Assembly (NCBI GenBank): GCA_003024785.1
Contig: PUQB01000077.1
Coordinates: 62,001 to 126,000 of the forward strand
Origin: Selaginella tamariscina
Taxonomy: Eukaryota > Streptophyta > Lycopodiopsida > Selaginellales > Selaginellaceae
Length of the DNA stretch: 64,000 nt
Direction: 5' to 3'
The position numbers were made by a program, and so were the translations under genes. Below, piece after piece: positions 46,261 to 58,870 of the stretch. The stretch's first letter is position 1. Every line of letters starts with the position of its first letter. The notes beneath the pieces are model-generated. The model saw only the letters and a program-made list of their open reading frames with translations. It made no database searches and was not told the DNA's origin.

Positions 46261-48335
46261 TAGTTCTACAGAAGCTTCGCGAGCATGGCTTATATGTGAA
46301 GTTGGAGAAGTGTTTTTTTGATAGGGATACTGTGGAGTTCTTGGGCTACATCGTCTCTCCTGCTGGCGTTTTCATGAACATGCACAAGGTGAACACTATC
46401 GTGGAATGGGAGAGGCCCAAGTTTGTAGGAGACGTTCAATGTTTCCTTGGCTTTACAAACTTCTACAAGCGATTCATACAGGACTTCTCCAAGCGTGTAC
46501 TTCTACTCACGGAACTCACCAAGCACACAGGGGATTTCTCTTGATCCGATAAGGCAAAAAATGCATTCATAACACTTAAGAACGCCTTCACAATAGCTCC
46601 GATTTTAGCACATCATGATCCTTCTCATCCCTTCTTTGTTTGAGTTCTCAGTCGGCGACATGCTAGGTGGGCGGAATTCCTATCACGTTTTGATTTTGTC
46701 ATCCTCTACAGGCCTGGTTTTTGGAATGGCAAAGCGGATACATTGTATAGGCGCTCTTACCTTGCACTGACCCCGGGCAATCCTGCATATGACTGTCAAA
46801 AAGCAAGTGTTGTTGTGTCTTGATCGATTTCGGCTTACGGCACTACAGGTTCATCAGGCTCTAGCAAATTCAACACTTATACAGGACATCCGTTTGCAAT
46901 TGGCTACAACCTACTTGGTAAAGAAGGTGTTTTTACACATTAGTTATGACATCGCAAGCTCCTCTTCCTCCAGTTCCCATACAGACTATAAGTTGTTCGC
47001 CATACAGGACGGACTCCTATATTAGGAAGGTCTCATGTACATTCGTATTGGTGTTTATAGGACTCATGTGGTACAAGATTGTCATGATACCCTGGCTACA
47101 TGACATTTTGGTGTGGCCAAGACCGTTAAGTTGGTGACTCGTAACTATTGGTGGCCTGGGTTACGAGGTTTTGTGGAAAAGTTTGTACGGAGTTGTGACA
47201 CCTACAACAAGTTGAAGATGCCTCGTCATGTGCCCTCTGGTCTTCTTCATCCTCTTCCTGTTCCTTCTACTCATTGGAGATTCATTTTTATGGATTTCCT
47301 CACAGATCTTCTTCCTTCTCGGATTTGATGCAGTTCTTGTAGTGGTTAACCGTTTCACCAAACAGACTCATTTCCTACCATGTAACAAGATGGCTACAGG
47401 CCAGACAACTGATGAGTTGGTGATTCGCAAAGTGTTCCGACATTATGGTCTTCCTGAGAGCATTATTTCTGATCAAAACCCACAATTCATGTTCAGATTT
47501 TGGCGAAAGCTTCTCCGGAGTCTACAAGTTAAAGCGGATCTTTCTTCAGGATATCATCCGTAAACTGATGGGCAGTCAGAACGCACGATTTAGACCTTGG
47601 AATAGTATCTTCTTTGCTTCATTAGTTACTTCTTTCTATGGCGGAGTTTGCTTACAACAACTCCGTTCACGCATCTACAGGCCAGACACCTTTCTTTGCT
47701 CTTACAAGTTACCATCCACATTTTAACTTTGCTCCTCATGCTTCTCCTTCTTTCACTCATGTAGTACAGGATCATCTCCAGCATCTTCGTCAAGTACATG
47801 ATGATTTTCGAGTTTATTTTCAGCAGGCACAGGTACGGTACAAGCGTCATGTTGATGCTCATCGTCAACCAGCACCTGCATACAAGATTGGTGATCTCGT
47901 GTGGCTTCTTCGTCGGTATATTCGCACTAACATGCCTTCTTCTAAATTGAATTTTCAACCATTAGGTCATTACAAGATTGCGGCTGAGGTCAATCCTATA
48001 ACTTTCTGACTAGAACTACCATTTATTGTGAAACTTCATCCTGTGTTTCACACATCTTTATTGGAATCGTATCATCCTTCTTCTTTTCTTGGTCATGCCT
48101 TTCTTCCCCCCTTCCTATGGTCATTGATGATGAACCTGAATACAAAGTTGTAGCCATTCTTGATTCTCGTCTTCATCGCCGCCAACTTTAATATTTGGTG
48201 GATTAGAAAGGTTATTTGCCTACTGATCGCACTTGGGAATTTACATCCAATTTACCCCATGCTTCTTCCAAGGTTGCTACCTTTTATAAACCAAGTCCTA
48301 GGACTCATGGAACTCGTCCTTAGGGAGGAGACCCG
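46185..48335 (+). mobile_element. 5'-truncated Ty3 chromovirus fossil
   Basis: Starts abruptly within reverse transcriptase (VIYLDDILIFSKDQAAHNKH), followed by RNase H remnants, an integrase (zinc-finger part with NYWWPGLRGFVEKF; core with FRHYGLPESIISDQNPQF), YNNSVHASTGQTPFFAL and a C-terminal chromodomain remnant (YLVDWKGYLPTDRTWEF). The chromodomain marks it as a chromovirus, a different lineage from the young Ty3 copy. It is heavily broken (more than ten interruptions) and lacks its 5' half; no matching LTR pair was identified. Confidence 0.85.
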
Positions 48336-48339
48336 ATAC

Positions 48340-48462
48340 AGAATACAGATACATGATACGGGATACAAGATATGCCTATAGGATATACCTACAAGATATG
48401 CTTACAGGATATGCCTACAGAATATGCCTATAGGATATGTTTACAGGATATACTATAGGATA
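48340..48462. repeat. Tandem repeat of about 18-bp GATATGCCTATAG-type units
   Basis: About six imperfect copies of GGATATGCCTACA/GGATATACCTATAG words follow directly after the purine-rich end of the chromovirus fossil, so this may be the start of its 3' LTR. Confidence 0.55.
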
Positions 48463-48850
48463 AGGACACTATTTTAGCTCATGATTAGATTAGCTCAGGC
48501 CTAGTTTAGCTCTTGAAGTTATGAGCATAAAAAGCTCCAACGTAATTGTTGTTAGTTATTATAACACTAGTCATTTTACAATCATTCTTGTTCTGTTCTT
48601 GTCTTGCTCCTTGCCTTATGTTCTCGTCTTATTCCTAGTTTTTGTTCTGCTCTTGAGTCAAGCCTCCTTGTTCTTGGATTGTGGCTTGACAATTTTTGTC
48701 TTGCTCTTGGGTAGTGGCTTGACAAGACTCATCATTGAAGATAAGTATAGTGTCATTAATTTATAGCGCAATAATAATGAAAGAATCACCATCACACTAA
48801 GATAAACATTAGTATCAATGTCATAGTTTTTACTATGACTCCTCTTTACT
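48463..48850. other. Low-complexity T-rich spacer, possibly LTR remnant
   Basis: CTTGTTCTTG/CTCTTG words recur between 48580 and 48730. There is no gene. It may be part of the decayed 3' LTR of the chromovirus fossil. Confidence 0.35.
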
Positions 48851-50300
48851 TTGGACATTGGCTGTTGTTACCTATTGTACTATGTTGGCAAGCCCTAGAT
48901 GTAGTGAAAAATAGCCCCGCTTAGTGCACTTAGGTGTTTAGGGGTAGTCCGGTCGACTATCCTTAGATATCGCGAGAAACTCTAAGCGAAGGTAGCACTT
49001 ACTTTTTAGAAAACTCTTACCCTCGTTTTCATGTCCCGATTGGGTTAATGGTTAGTTCTGGTAGTTCGGCGTGTCGGATATGCTTAGAAATACCCCTAAG
49101 TTAATAGGTTAGGGTTTAGGGGTCGATGGATAACTCACCAAGTACATTCTCTCTGGAATGAGATTTCAGTGCTACCCACTTATGTAAACAGGAAAACAGG
49201 GGGGGGGGCCTCTGTCACATAAATAAAGTAGTATATAGGAGTGAGGGTTCCTGGGTTCATGACTGAACTCATTACTCTTCTCCCGGTGCAAGCTCTAGCT
49301 TGTGTCATCAAGACAACCCTCTGTTGTGCCGCCCTAACTTCCAGATGCCAGGGGTACGTCCCACTTTCGATGTAGTTTACCCTTAACGTTGGCGAATCCA
49401 TGCTGGGAGGTCTTGTCGAAATGCACGTTCCAAGAGGCAAAGGTTGAGGCTTGTCTCCAACCTCCTCCTCCACGTCAAGCTACATCATGGAAGGCAGTGT
49501 CACATGGAGAATGTGACACTGGGCTAAACGTCACATGGTACAACGCCCAAGGCACGCCCTTTGGGGCTTGTCGCTAAGGGGTTGGATACTCTAGCAAACA
49601 GACATGCTTGTGCTTGCACTAGGGTGCTAAGCTTTAGGCATCTGCTCAAGGGAGGTTAGGTCTCGTAACTAGGTGTGCTTTGGCACCTTGGCTAGAGGAG
49701 TGTTTCCTTGGAATTCAAGGGTTGAACAATAAGCGTGTTAGTAGGAGCCCTTTTGTGAGGCACTCGCAAGGTCATGTGCTTAGGGTTATTCCAAAACCTA
49801 GCCTTAGGGAGTTTACTTAGCAGAACACTCATGTCCGCTATGGCGCACACGTGTCCTCACTAAGTACTAGCCTAGGTCTAGGGTATGACTTGGCCACTCA
49901 AACCCTTAGGGGTTAGTCATGGTTCAGGGTACCCCTTGTCGCCCTAAAGGGGTTGTACTCCCGGATGAGGGTGATTCCTTAAGGGGTAAGTGATGATGCC
50001 TTATCTCATCACGGGGGGGGTATGTGTGAAACACACGTCTCTTTGATGGGGGTTAGGGCATGAGCTTGTCTAGGTCTTCTAGGGCAAGACCCTAAGTTAA
50101 CTAGGGTTATCCCTCAAGGGTTTTGGGGGTAGACACTCTAGGGAGACTTAGGCTAAACCCTAAGTCAACTAGGGTTATCCCTCAAGGGTTTTGGGGGTAG
50201 ACACTCTAGGTAGACTTAGGCTAAACCCTAAGTCTCCTATCCACTTGGGCATTAGAGTCTAACCCTAGGGGTTGGGGTGTTGTTCTGGAAAACTTAGCGT
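48851..50300. repeat. Anonymous GC-richer repeat block
   Basis: About 1.45 kb clearly richer in G and C than the DNA on either side, with frequent CCCTAA/TTAGGG, AGGGGT and CTTAGG words and a poly-G run at 49200-49208 (another at 50004-50012). The composition and length resemble a piece of a long LTR or satellite. Open frames are short and match nothing known. Ends are approximate. Confidence 0.45.
50090..50225. repeat. Two tandem copies of a 68-bp unit
   Basis: Units at 50090-50157 and 50158-50225 share CTAGGGTTATCCCTCAAGGG and TTTTGGGGGTAGACACTCTA and end in GACTTAGGCTAAA. They differ at only two positions that I can see, so the duplication is recent. Confidence 0.85.
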
Positions 50301-50379
50301 TGCTCACACATGGTGATGACGCCGAATGGCCACCTGGCAGTCACGTGTTGCCACGTGTTGGCCCTTTGGGTTAAAACTC

Positions 50380-50740
50380 TGACAATCAGTCATAATAATA
50401 GTAGTTTCAAAATTAGAACTACGCATCTTGGTGTACCATGTTCAAGCAACTTGTTTAAGGCTATAAAGAAAATATTCCAAATGTTCTTGGCACTTACTAA
50501 CCCTCATGTTACTCTCATATAAATCTTTTTCAACAAGATGACCATTAAGAAACGTATTCTTCACATCCATTTGATGAAGGTAAAAATTATACTATGTAGT
50601 GAAAGTCAGAAAAATCTAAATAGTGTTAAATGCACTACATGCAACAAGGTCTCATGATAATCAATACCAGTTATTAAGAAACCCTTTAGCAAGATAGAGA
50701 TTTAACTTTTTGCTTGAGCTTAAAGCACCATCAAATGTTG
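50380..50740 (-). mobile_element. Ty1/copia reverse-transcriptase fossil fragment
   Basis: Minus-strand reading gives GIDYHETLLHVVHLTLFR and then MDVKNTFLNGHLVEKDLYES, the copia RT signature (compare DVKSAFLNG). No ends or LTRs were seen; a short, old, broken piece. Confidence 0.75.
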
Positions 50741-50879
50741 AATGGAGAAATTAACTACATCAATTTACATTAGCACACTTCCAATGTCAATATTCAATGT
50801 GTCAACTCATAAAATAAAGGGTCGAGTGACATTCGGGTACTAAAGCACATGAGGAGTTATTAATAGTTCTTTTAATTAA

Positions 50880-53000
50880 TCAAAACGTTTGTTGACACTT
50901 CCATATCCACTAGAAAGGTTCATGTGAAGGAACCAAATCCTGGAAAAAAATAATTCAATATGACAAGTGATCAATAAACCACCTTAAATATTGTACCTTG
51001 CCAAAGGAAACGTTCAAACTCCTGAACTTTTCAAAAAACGAATTCATATTGCACATAGCTTCGATAGATCCACTTGTAGACCTTCACGAGAAATGTAATA
51101 CCTTAAGTAAGTGATGTTTGTTGAATCGAATATACACTTTTCAAGTTTTCATTACAAATTAACCTCTTGAAAACTATTTAAAACGTGTTGCACATCATGG
51201 AGATAATTCTTATGTGATCCAACTTCATCAATAAAGCCAACAGTAATATTTGATATGTCAGCAAAAAGGTTATCCATCATGCATTGAAATGTGGTTGAGG
51301 CCAAAGTCAAATAACCACAAATTTATAAAGACTAAAAGATGTATAAAATGCAATCTTTAAAATATCTTCATTGGTCATTGGAACTTGTTAATACCTAAAG
51401 GTTAAATCTAATTTGGTAAATCATTTACTCTGGCCCAAACAATTTAATAAAGTAATGTTGGGAAGCAGATAAACATTTTTGGTAGTGACATCATTAAGAG
51501 GTCGATAATCCACGCAAAATCACAAGAATTATCAAGCTTAGGCATCAAATGTTGTTTGCATGTCCACAGACTTTGTAATGGATGATATACATGTTTGTTG
51601 GTCATATTAGCAACAACAATTTGCATTGTCATTAACTCTTTTAATGATTGTTTCCGAATTAGCACTTTGAAAGGCCATGCATTAGCAGTTGATATGTAAT
51701 GTCAAGTCTTCACTTGTGCCCTTTAAGATAAATCAAACTTGAATAAATCTGTATAATCATGCTTAAGCTACTCAATACACTGTGAACGGTATTTCAATGA
51801 TGGATCAAATGTAAGAATTTGTTAAAACAAACACCATATGAGAAGTGAAACTAATGATGTACTATGTGTGAAACATGCAACATTAAACTTTTATGGGTGC
51901 AAAGAAATAAATTGCAAAACAATTACGTTCAACTATGAAAAACGTGAAACTAAAGGAGTTATGAGAAATCATAAACTCCTTTAAATTGCTTTAACCAATC
52001 ATAACCTAAAATAATATTAAAGAAATGTGAAGGAACCATCTTAAATAAGCTAGAAGCAAATTTAAGGCCATCACTAATAACCAATGTTTAATGTCGTGCA
52101 CTGAGACATCACATGAGATTGTTCATTATCATATAGATGTGCTAAACTTTATCAGCACATGTTAAAGGTAAGGAACATCATTTAACCAAGGATTCAATTG
52201 TTAAAGACATAATGAAATTGGTATTAACTAATATAGTCATTGGAAGAACTTACAACCCCTGATATGCATACTGAAGAAACACAAAGGTGAAATCTTCATT
52301 ACATAGGATCCCTTTATCTTTTGTGTGATTACTTGTTTTCCACAATAGATTTTTTAAGGTGTTATTAGCATTACCTTTATTATCAAAGATCACAATAACC
52401 ATAAGAACAACTTCTTGCAAAACAACCTCCAACATGGGTAGCGGTCGTCAATTTGGATAGACATTATAGGTGTTTCATGTATGTCTTGGGTTTCAACATG
52501 TTCAATAGTGAACTTGGTTTGGCCGACCTACATTGTTTTGATTGATTTTGTTATACCATGATTCTAGTGATTTTTACCTTCACGAACATGAAGATGTATA
52601 AAAGCTAGAGGATTATGCAGACATTGACCACGAAGTTGCGAGGTGGACCTTAAGCTTGAGAATAACCTTGAAAAGATGGTCATGTTAGCACATATATTAC
52701 ATCATCTACCTCATTGGAACGACATAATGAACATGACCCTTGGATATCAAAGCAGTAAGAACATGAGTTGAAACTGTCATGTAATCTGCAAGGCTGCCAC
52801 ACAACACTTTTTGATGTTTATGAGAGAAAACTATAGTGCAGAAGTATATGTTCATGTACAACACTTTACCCTTTATTAAGTACCAATTCAAAATGTTAAG
52901 CCAATGCCAAACATCTTACAATGTTGCGGGATAAAAATCATGAATGAACCCAACCAATTCAAGTCACATGGCCAATCATAACATGATTGGTTGCAACATA
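50880..53000 (-). mobile_element. Ty3 pol fossil, very old
   Basis: On the minus strand a protease-end motif (IILGYDWLKQFK, near 52.0 kb) precedes an RT motif (FCVDYRPLNDVT, near 51.5 kb) and RNase H-like remnants toward 50.9 kb. A possible gag part lies above 52.3 kb. It is heavily eroded, with breaks throughout, and no LTRs could be placed. Confidence 0.65.
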
Positions 53001-54000
53001 TTAGAATATGCCATCAAGTAAACTTAATATTGAAGCACATAACATTCTCATTAACTTGTTGAATTGGATGTAATTATTAAATTAAATTATTCGAATCTCC
53101 AACTTTATCAAACATCCTCTTTAAATAATTAGTCTGATGTGTATTATCTTATTGGATCTCTAATGCTAATCCTTTATACCACTTGAGAGTTACCCTCTCT
53201 AAACATGTGAAAACTCATATTTGTTGAACCAATGAACAATCCTATGAAAATGATCTAATCAATGATATGCATCATTTCATGGATTATCTTTAAATGTTTA
53301 CTAATGAATTTGTGAATTTGTGAAATTAATAAAAGGTAAAGTAAAAGAGGTGAATAGAAGAAGATGATTCATTATCAATGAACCGCTCTAATAACTTAGA
53401 TTGTGTGTCAATAACAATTGTCATGACATTCATAATTGCCTTCATATCTACCAAAGAGACAACTTCTTTACCAATAAAAATGAATAAATTATATAAAATG
53501 AATTATGTACTGTATGACCTATTATATAGTAAGTCTCTCTTGCCACGTGGCACACGTGTGACATAAGGCATTGACACATGGGAGGCCATGTAACCACCCG
53601 TGTGTCGTTATGCGTGTGTGTATACTGCATGTATACTGCATGCAGTATATACACACATATATTACTTTACAAGATTAGAAATACTTTAAAATTAAAATTT
53701 ATTATTCATGCTATAATAAATTTGTTGTTAGTGATTTCAGTCTAATCTGTTATATAATGAATTTATTGTTTTTGCATTCCCCCAAACATATATAGTATTC
53801 CATCTTAATACATATATATATTAATAATATTTTAAACAACCAAAATTAATGTAAACTTTAAAATGTATAAATTTTTTATAAGAATATACGTTTAAATCTT
53901 ATAAAAACATTAATCTATATCAAAGGAAACAATTTAAAACTCATGTTGGGACTTTAATTATCTAACTATATGCTTACAATAGAGAACTTATCGAAGGCTT
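53001..54000. other. AT-rich spacer
   Basis: No exon was recognised. A TATACTGCATGCAGTATA palindromic word lies at about 53630-53650. Confidence 0.45.
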
Positions 54001-54009
54001 TGATTTTTA

Positions 54010-54515
54010 CTTCGCGAACTCAATCAACCATTTGAATGAAGAATATTCCATCAAATATTAGGGCTGCTTACCAGAAAGTGAGAAACAGGCGTATTTTGAC
54101 TAAAGGCCATGTGTGTATTTTTGTCCACGTATAAATAAATCAGGCTGGATGACTGGATTGAGGCAACACCACATAATTTTCAACGCCAAGGTAACTAAAT
54201 GCTGTATAAACTCATGTAGCACATATAATCTATGTATACACACAGATTCAAACAAGTGCATGTTTTGTCTCTCTCTTCCTGTGTGTATTTTGTCTATGCT
54301 CTTTAGGCTCTATATATGCACAATCTGGAGAGTGAACATGAAACAGAGATCCCATACTACAGTTGAGAGATGATAAGTTTGACATGGACACAGATGAACT
54401 TGGGAGCGTCCACATGCAGTGGTTTTCCCTTTCCCAGCGCTTGGACACATCATCCCACTAATGCACCTTGAATCATTGGGGTTTTGTACCACCTTTCTCA
54501 AGTGTGCAAATTAGT
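54010..54515 (+). pseudogene. Truncated tandem copy of the UGT F promoter and start
   Basis: The stretch from GAATGAAGAATATTCCATCA through CAGGCTGGATGACTGGAT and AACAGAGATCCCATACTACA to the first UGT codons ([20 protein letters not shown]-type) repeats the region 54797-55345. It stops after LESLGF-like codons with a small internal loss (CACCTTGAATCATTGG lacks the 15 bases seen in the second copy). It is a promoter plus some 30 codons only. Confidence 0.8.
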
Positions 54516-54796
54516 CGCTCTTGCAAATTAAAAGTGAGCCAAAAGTTTCAAACAAGGCGAATCAAAATGTTAAGTGTGATAATTTAATGAAGTGCAATCT
54601 AATTAGTCATAAGGTAAAGAGACTTGTATTTCATTTGTTCACTTGTGCGCCCAAGTAAGAAAAAATCCTCATTAGCTAAAGAATTTTAAGAGAATATTTT
54701 TTAAATATTCCATACGCTGGCATGCAGCACGCGTACGGATCCACACGTATATTAGTCGCTCTCCAAGCTATCAAGGTTTGATGTTTACTTCATCGC
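54516..54796. other. Spacer between the tandem UGT 5' copies
   Basis: AT-rich DNA without a gene. TTAGTCGCTCT occurs at both sides (about 54510 and 54753), possibly a relic of the duplication junction. Confidence 0.4.
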
Positions 54797-55212
54797 CTAC
54801 TTTGAATGAAGAATATTCCATCAGATATTAGGGTTAGGGCAGACCAGGGGTATCTATTCTTTGTTTTTATCTTGCTTATGTAGAAAGTGAGAAACAGATA
54901 GACTGCCATTTACGATGAGGAAGTGCTAGAATATATATTATATAGCATGTGTGCGGGTGTATGTGTTCAAACTCAACCATAATATAAATAAAATCAGGCT
55001 GGATGACTGGATCGAGACAGTACCAACATAATTTCCAACACCAAGGTAACTAAATGCTGTAAAACTCATGCTATTCTTGATATATAAATCTATATATACA
55101 ACACACAGATTCAAACAGCATCTCCCTGTGTGTGTATTTGTCTATACATGACTTGTCTCTTTAGGCTTTTTATATGCCATGAAACAGAGATCCCATACTA
55201 CAGTTGAGAGAT

Positions 55213-57520
55213 GGTAATGGACACAGATGAACTTGGGAGCGTCCACATGCAGTGGTTTTCCCATTCCCAGCGCTTGGACACATCATCCCACTAATGCACC
55301 TCTCATGTCGCCTTGAATCATTGGGGTTTTGTATCACCTTTGTCAACACTGAGAGGAACCACTTGAGAATTTTGCAGTCATGGAGGAACAGACGGTTGTC
55401 TCTCCCAGTGGAACAAGGAGTCCACATCAGCATGGTAGGATTGTCGGATCAGTCAATGCCTGCCTCGAGTCGGTCAGTGTTTTCGAAGCAATTATGGCAA
55501 CGGACAGGCTCAGAGGTGCATTTGAGACGCTTGTCGGGAGACTTGTTGATAGTCAGAACTGTAAACCTGTATGCATTATTGCCGATGCTTCATGACGTGG
55601 ACTCAAGATGTTGCTCAACATTTTGGGCTGTCATGGGCTGTTTTCTGGGCCTCTTCTGTTGCTACTAGCTTGATTTCGATATATATTCCCGAGCTCATGC
55701 AGCGAGGTTTTGCACCGTTGCAAGGTACTTATATTTCAATTGTTTATTCAACAATAACATTCTCATCCTAGAAATCACATATATTTATAACAGCCTGAGT
55801 AAAACATTTAAGCTATGCCTTTGTGGTATGTGTGGAAGTGCATACTCAGGGCATGTACAAGCATACGTTTACAGATATATATTATAGCATATGTATGTAT
55901 AATTTATGTATATGCATAGGGCACGTACATGCACTTTAGGAGATGATAACTTCTGTGGGTATTTCATATGTATATACGGTTGTTGTGAGTAGAGAAACAC
56001 GTTACTCACATCAACATACTTCAGGTTACATTTTGTTATTTACTTTATATACTTCATAACTTTGAGAAAATATTTTTGCGGAGGACTGTAGGTCGGATTG
56101 TATATTGACTTTCATTTATCCATATGTTTTGTATATCATACATCACAGGTTTTACTTTCAGTTTCATTTATCCATATGATGTATGATATTGTTGTGTATA
56201 TCATATATCACATTTGTATTTATCTCATACATCACATGTTTTACTTTCATTTATTATATATTGTTTTGCATTTATGTTGTATCACGTGGATTATATCATG
56301 ATTATGTTGTTTGCATATATTATTATCGTATATTGTTTGCATACATGTATATTATTTGAAGTCCTTATGCTATGTATATCTCTATATATCACATGGATTA
56401 TATACTTGTGCAGCGGAGAACGAGCACAGTTTTATATCCTTTATACCGGGCATGCCAGCGCTCTCTCCAAGCGATTTGCCGACTTCAATCACAAAACAGG
56501 ACAACTATGACCCTGGATTCCGACACAGACTCGAAAGAATACAACGTGTCAAGAGTGCAGATTGGATATTTGCCAACACATTCACAGCTCTGGTATGTTG
56601 AAACTGTAGTTTATGTTCATAAACCTCCCTCTCCCTCCCTCTCCCTCACACACACACACACACTTGCATGTAGGAGCGCAATGAAATTGAAGCCATGACA
56701 AAGACTATCCAAAAGGAAAAGCTGCTTCCTGTTGGTCCAATGTTGTCTCCAGGTTTCTTGGATATGTCAGATTGTGCAGTGGACTTGGAGGTTAATACGA
56801 ATGAACTCATAGAAGACAAGAGATACATTGACTGGTTAGACAAACAATCTCCAACATCTGTGTTATACGTCGCCTTTGGCAGCATTGCACATGTCTCAGC
56901 TCGACAGCTTGAGCAAGTTGCTCTTGGTCTGGAAGCTTGTCGAATCCCCTTCCTGGTAGTACCTCAGTGTGCGCGTGTGCGCGTGCGTGCGTGCGTGCGT
57001 GTCCCTGCTAACTAGGTGATGTTCGTCAGTGGGTGATACAGACTGATCTGCTACAGACAATGGCAGCAGAGATACGGCAAGGATTTCTCGAGAAAACCAA
57101 AGGCCAAGGACTAGTAATCTCCTGGTTGCCTCTCGTACGAGTACTTAAACATCATTCTGTGGGAGCATTTCTAACACACTGTGGATGGAACTCAACATTG
57201 GAAGGCATTAGTGCAGGTGTTCCGATGCTATGCTGGCCATGCTTTGCAGACCAAATGTTAAACTGCAGGTATATTGTCAAAGAGTGGAGGATTGGACTTG
57301 AATTTGAAAAGGCGGGAAATGGTTTGGTTGAAAAGGGGAGGTGGAAAGGGTGGTAAGGGCACTCATGGAAGGGGATGTAGGCAGGCATATAAGACAACGG
57401 ATTGGATATCTCAAAGAAGACGCAAGAAATGCTGTTGCAATGAACGGAGGTTCACGGCAAAACTTGGAGAAGTTTGCCAAGGCAATTAAGACAGAGACGC
57501 TCTCTAACTTCTTCTTCTAG
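55213..57520 (+). CDS. UDP-glycosyltransferase F, four exons, frame interrupted
   Basis: Exons about 55213-55724, 56414-56592, 56674-56955 and 57030-57520. Motifs: [90 protein letters not shown] spliced to WVIQTDLL, and the PSPG segment [40 protein letters not shown]. Here the usual SWAPQ reads SWLPL, so the PSPG entry (WAPQ) is degenerate. Frames change at the start (a G run in CTTGGGAGCG), near 55460, near 55590 and near 57340; past the last one the frame reaches the stop at 57518-57520. The start indel is shared with the truncated tandem copy upstream, so it predates that duplication or is a context error. Introns contain TG, CA and CT microsatellites. Confidence 0.75.
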
Positions 57521-58311
57521 TAGTTAATCTAATCAAATTTTATAAGTGGTTGTGTTTTTTCATATCTTCTGTTAACACACACACACACACACACACCAAT
57601 ATAAACAGAATATACACGTACGTGGTTGCATAAGAAGTTTGTTGAGGCACTGTATTTGTTTAAACACTGAGAGCAATCTGTGTGCACTGCTGGCAGACTT
57701 TGGAGGGACAAGATGGCATCATTGCATCAGCCAACCACAGTATCCTTCGCAATAATACATGCATATGTATACATGTGTGTGTACATAACACCTCTTAAGT
57801 TTAGCTAATATACTTTGAAAATCCATTGTGTAGGTGCCCACACCATGGTCCCCATTTTAAAAATAATGTATATAGTCGATATGACAAAGGGTCCCTTGTA
57901 CTCTATAGTGTGTATATACATGATTCATGGGGTAACTATAGATTGACACGATTAGGATATGCAGTGTTTGATCGTGCTGCAAAAAAGTCTACCACATTGG
58001 GCCCAATCCAGCTGACTTAATTATACATTGCAGCATGATTTTCCTGTTTTCTAGAATGCAGCGTATAGTGTATGCGTACAAGGTCAACACCTCAGTAGCC
58101 GTGTGTCCGCGTAGCGATGCATTTTGATCGAGTCAGTGATTTCTTTATAAAGAGTCGTATTATAAGGTTAGTTCAATTCATCTGCTTGTAAGTTGTTAAT
58201 AGTTGGTTTTATCTATCAGATCGTAATGGGTGTGATATATTCAGCCTTATGCTCAAGATCACTACTACACAAATAACAACTATTACTACCCAAATTCTCA
58301 TTCGTATGTTT
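57521..58311. other. Spacer with an (AC)n run
   Basis: Non-coding; an ACACAC run at about 57574-57596 and AT-rich DNA. Nothing else was recognised. Confidence 0.5.
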
Positions 58312-58534
58312 ATGGGTACCCAGCAGATGAAGAAAGCAACAACAGCAACAAGAAGAAGAGGTAAGTAAGAATCTCATAAGATGGAACAGCAAGGATCCGG
58401 AAGCACAGAGAAAGAAGCGTGTTTCTTCTTACAAGAGATACAATTCGAGAAAGCAGGTAGTGAGGGATACTGTGAAAAACACTGTCGGATGGTTTAAGGT
58501 CAGATGCTTCCGGATGAGATACAGATGGTGGTAG
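58312..58534 (+). CDS. Small DUF3511 protein
   Basis: The ATG at 58312 begins MGTQQMKKATTATRRR. The conserved block follows one frame over: IRWNSKDPEAQRKKRVSSYK, then RYNSRKQVVRDTVKNTVGWF and the ending RCFRMRYRWW before the stop at 58532-58534. WSxxDPExQRKKRVASYK...WW is the signature of plant DUF3511 proteins, short basic proteins of unknown function. One small indel or a tiny unseen intron near 58360 (at AGAAGAGGTAAGTAAG) separates the start from the conserved part. Arg replaces the usual Phe/Ser after the first Trp. Confidence 0.7.
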
Positions 58535-58870
58535 CAGAAGACGCTGAATTCCAGTATATGGCAGGAAGAAATGCATAAACTTGTATGTAAGCCGCGCTGT
58601 TGTAGTTGTTAATTTGCGAGTACATAAACACGCTAGAAATTGTTCTCTTGAGCATCTCTACCTTATAAATTTCACAATCAGCAATACTAGATCCTTCAAA
58701 AATTCAAAGGGACCATTTTGTTCAGATGGCTCTCTTGAAGGAATTTCTTCAGCAAGTCTATATAGTTATCTATGGACTGATGCATAAGATGAAGTAGTGC
58801 ATAACCTGTTGCAGTCACAAAGTGTGTGGTTTTGTATTAAACTAGCACAAATCATGAGTGTTATATATCT

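Noticed and set aside
49180-49577. Possible small genes (97 codons minus, 62 codons plus) in the GC-richer block
   Set aside because: No family motif; the higher GC content alone lowers stop frequency; mutual overlap on opposite strands.
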